A stretch of DNA of 7,299 nucleotides. Origin: Chitinophaga pinensis (GTDB lineage Bacteria; Bacteroidota; Bacteroidia; SXHM01). Below are positions 4,871 to 7,299 of the stretch, piece by piece. Position 1 is the stretch's first letter. Each line of letters begins with the position of its first letter. Under the pieces are notes generated by a model. The model had not been told where the DNA came from. It was given only the letters and a program-made list of their open reading frames with translations, and ran no database searches. The translations under genes were made by a program, and so were the position numbers. The DNA is taken from NCBI GenBank assembly GCA_945889235.1, contig CAMDBK010000149.1, positions 1-7,299 of the forward strand, read 5' to 3'.

Positions 4871-7270
4871 CTATTCATTTGCATCCGTAAGCTTTTTAAA
4901 TATTTTTTTCAGAACAGATAATTTATTGTAATAGTTAATGACAGATCTGAATTCAGTATGTTGTCTTATAGGTTGTTTCATCATTTCATCAAACTCTTTT
5001 TCAGTGAGCCCAAGTTTTTTTATCACATATTCCTTGTCTTCATTAAGTTTTAGCTGGTCATAAATCGGAAGTTTCATTAGTTCCAAAGCTTCGTTTCGTG
5101 TGAGCTGACCGGAACAAATTAAAGTGGAGTAATGTGATTTTCTTTTATCGGCATGAAACTTAACGGGAAGAATGTACGATTGATAGAAGCGCGTGAAAAC
5201 TGATTCATAGTGTTTTCCCCCGTAATCGCGCCATTCCAGTTCATTCATAATAATTTCTTTTGCTTTTTGCTTATTGTAATCAATATAATCAAGCAAAGGA
5301 ATTGTTGAAATTCCTATAATTTTTTGGTAATAAAAAAGCTTTCCGATACCCAAAGTTGGGAAAGTTTTTATGGGAACTCGACCATATTTTTTATGAATAT
5401 CCCTGATGTTAATTAAATCATTTTTAAAGTGAACCCAATTGGGGGGCAGGCGACCTTCTGTAACGATATTCTCACCGCTCAGAATATATTTTATTCCATG
5501 CTTTGAAGCCATTTTCAACAGTATAGCAGTGATGGCATGGTCGGTGAGAACTTCAATATCAACTACAGATGCTTTAAAGAAAGAAAGCTGAAGGTCTTTG
5601 AATTCATTCCAATTAATAACGTGTGTATAAAGGTCGAATCCTAATTTTCGAACAATATTTTCAATATTTTTTACAGCAAGTTCTGAATTCCAGCCGTTGT
5701 CAAGGTGAACAATTAATGGGCGAAGACCAAGATGCTTTGCTTCGTAAGCAACAAAACTGCTGTCAACTCCACCGCTTAGCCCGATAATACAATCATATTC
5801 TAAATCTTTTCCTTGTTCTTTAACTTCATCAACAAGTTTTTTTAATTCTGTTTTCTTTTTTGAGTCAATCAAAATATGTTTTGCAGACATTTCGTCATAG
5901 CTTTCACACATATTACAAACACCTACTTCGTTGAAAGTTATTTCCGGATAATCAATATTATCAAGAATACATCTCGAACATTCGCGATACATTTCATCAT
6001 CTAACGTATAAACATCCTCTATAAACCGCTTGTTATTTCTTGAATTGTTAAATTTTGTATCCCATGTTTTATATGCATTTTCACTTAAAATTTTATAGGC
6101 TGAATTATCAAGTGCAGCTATTTTTTTTATAGCACCAGCTACTTCTTCCTTTTTAGGGTTGTTTGTAATTAATATACCGTTTATTCCATCAGAAACAATT
6201 TCACGACTCCCGCCTACATCTGTTGCTATTACTGGAATTCCGTAAGACATGGCTTCCATAATAGAAACAGGTAACCCTTCTGACCAACTTGTATTTATCA
6301 ATACGTGTACGTTGTTTTTATTCAGGAAGTCATAAATTTCATCTTTGGATAAATTTCCATGAAATTTATAACTCACATTTTTTTTGTTTTCCAATAATTT
6401 ACGTGAGTAGTTTTCAACTGATGTAGCTTCATCACCTCCTCCGCCAATATGATGCCATTCAATGTTAAAATCATTTATTACAGATATAGCTTCAGCTAAT
6501 AAATCAACACGTTTAACTTTGGAGATAAATGCAAGACTTAAAATAAATAGCTTTTCTTTTGACTTAATAATTGAGGGTGCATGATTTATTGTAGTTCCAA
6601 GGTAATTGATATTAATTTTCGATTTCTCAATATTTGGAATTGTATCTGACAGGTATTTTTTTCCATCCTCAGAAACTGAGAATATTTTATCAAGTTTATT
6701 GAAAATATAACTCCTGAATGGCAAGTAGGGAGGCTTATGCACATTCATATATAAATCCCATCGGTGAACCCTTGTGAAGGCTTTTACTTCCGGATATTTT
6801 TCTTTAAGTAATGCTAAACCCAATGAGTAGTAGGTACACCAATAGGTATAAAAATAATTGCTTGACTTATGGCTATTGTCACTATTTATTAGTTTCTCAA
6901 GATATTCTGAGAACATCAAACCATTGATAACATACGAGAAAAGTATTCTTAAATTAGAGAATGTTATTTTTAAATGGTAATCATTTCTCATTATTTTAAT
7001 TTCATTTTTTACCTGTGGCTTAAAAAAAATAAAAAACAATAAAGTAAGTCTTGATATAAAAGTGTTTTTGGGGATAAAAAATTTTAACTCAACATTTTGA
7101 GGTACAGAGAACTTATGTGTAAGATCTTGCAAATGATTAGGATTGGTAATAATAAGACAAATCTTATCAAACCTTTTAGAAAGTTGTACTAACTCATCTT
7201 CAAGAAAAGGTTCACCATTTCCATAAGGATAGTCAGATACTACAATAAAAAGTTTCTTTTCGTTCAGCAT
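4871..7270 (-). CDS. Fusion protein: GT4 glycosyltransferase + WbpG/PseA-type N-acetyl sugar amidotransferase (799 aa)
   Basis: Two complete enzymes in one frame. Residues 1-424 form a GT-B glycosyltransferase of family GT4: N-terminal domain opening LFIVVSDYPYGNGEPFLEDE, a hydrophobic stretch near 71-83 that may touch the membrane, LFILSLAFISKVKRVDLLAEA (241-261) at the second domain, and the donor-site EX7E motif (E331, E339) in SEGLPVSIMEAMSYGIPVIATDVGG. Residues 427-799 form an N-acetyl sugar amidotransferase: a four-Cys zinc-type motif (CSRC 431-434, CNMC 452-455), the ATP-pyrophosphatase loop SGGVDSS (499-505), LDNGWNSE (523-530) and SGENIVTEGRLPP (598-610). Family members (WbpG, PseA) build acetamidino groups on N-acetyl sugars using ammonia supplied by HisH/HisF-like partners, absent here. 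Each half has its family's normal length. The start ATG has a TAA codon directly before it, fixing the N-terminus of this frame. It is the first operon gene in the window. The GT half is very AT-rich. Both domain calls are strong; fusion could be natural or due to a lost stop. Confidence 0.9.
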   Translation of the reverse strand: MLNEKKLFIVVSDYPYGNGEPFLEDELVQLSKRFDKICLIITNPNHLQDLTHKFSVPQNVELKFFIPKNTFISRLTLLFFIFFKPQVKNEIKIMRNDYHLKITFSNLRILFSYVINGLMFSEYLEKLINSDNSHKSSNYFYTYWCTYYSLGLALLKEKYPEVKAFTRVHRWDLYMNVHKPPYLPFRSYIFNKLDKIFSVSEDGKKYLSDTIPNIEKSKININYLGTTINHAPSIIKSKEKLFILSLAFISKVKRVDLLAEAISVINDFNIEWHHIGGGGDEATSVENYSRKLLENKKNVSYKFHGNLSKDEIYDFLNKNNVHVLINTSWSEGLPVSIMEAMSYGIPVIATDVGGSREIVSDGINGILITNNPKKEEVAGAIKKIAALDNSAYKILSENAYKTWDTKFNNSRNNKRFIEDVYTLDDEMYRECSRCILDNIDYPEITFNEVGVCNMCESYDEMSAKHILIDSKKKTELKKLVDEVKEQGKDLEYDCIIGLSGGVDSSFVAYEAKHLGLRPLIVHLDNGWNSELAVKNIENIVRKLGFDLYTHVINWNEFKDLQLSFFKASVVDIEVLTDHAITAILLKMASKHGIKYILSGENIVTEGRLPPNWVHFKNDLINIRDIHKKYGRVPIKTFPTLGIGKLFYYQKIIGISTIPLLDYIDYNKQKAKEIIMNELEWRDYGGKHYESVFTRFYQSYILPVKFHADKRKSHYSTLICSGQLTRNEALELMKLPIYDQLKLNEDKEYVIKKLGLTEKEFDEMMKQPIRQHTEFRSVINYYNKLSVLKKIFKKLTDANE

Positions 7271-7299
7271 TTAGTTCAATGTTGGGCTTCTGCTACAAA

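Noticed and set aside
1..7299. CRISPR arrays, tRNA or rRNA genes, insertion sequences or attachment sites
   Set aside because: I saw no regularly spaced repeats, no cloverleaf-like GC-rich segment, no transposase motifs and no terminal inverted repeats; nearly all the window is occupied by protein genes.

Overview
The window looks like chromosomal DNA of a Bacteroidota (Bacteroidetes) bacterium. This rests on low GC, a DEAD-box helicase with a DbpA-like RNA-binding domain and a long RGG tail, few obvious Shine-Dalgarno sequences, and a possible TAnnTTTG-type -7 box. The assignment comes from sequence style, not from a database match.

Layout. The left edge (1-1137, plus strand) is the 3' part of the helicase gene, probably housekeeping. 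A short intergenic gap (1138-1215) holds a perfect 8-bp GC-rich hairpin. Everything else lies on the minus strand and reads, in transcription order from right to left: (i) a 799-aa fusion of a GT4 glycosyltransferase and a WbpG/PseA-type N-acetyl sugar amidotransferase (7270-4871); (ii) a PIG-L/LmbE-type deacetylase (4837-4205); (iii) an ATP-grasp ligase (4200-3139); (iv) a PHP-domain metal-dependent hydrolase (3152-2514); (v) a second GT4-like glycosyltransferase (2517-1216) broken by one in-frame TGA. The spacings are 33 nt, 4 nt, a 14-nt overlap and a 4-nt ATGA overlap, so this is almost certainly one operon, entering from beyond the right edge and converging on the helicase.

How the genes may work together (inference). 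The set points to synthesis of a modified amino-sugar glycan or glycoconjugate, most likely part of a surface polysaccharide locus. The glycosyltransferases transfer sugars, the amidotransferase domain could turn an N-acetyl sugar into an acetamidino sugar, the PIG-L enzyme could uncover a free amine, the ATP-grasp enzyme could acylate an amine, and the PHP protein could act as a phosphatase. The usual HisH/HisF-type ammonia-supplying partners of the amidotransferase are not in the window.

The two most striking points are the head-to-tail fusion of glycosyltransferase and amidotransferase with almost no linker, and the lone TGA in the last glycosyltransferase. The TGA sits where I would expect a conserved Trp (YRD-x-W-T-T), with both flanks in the same frame.
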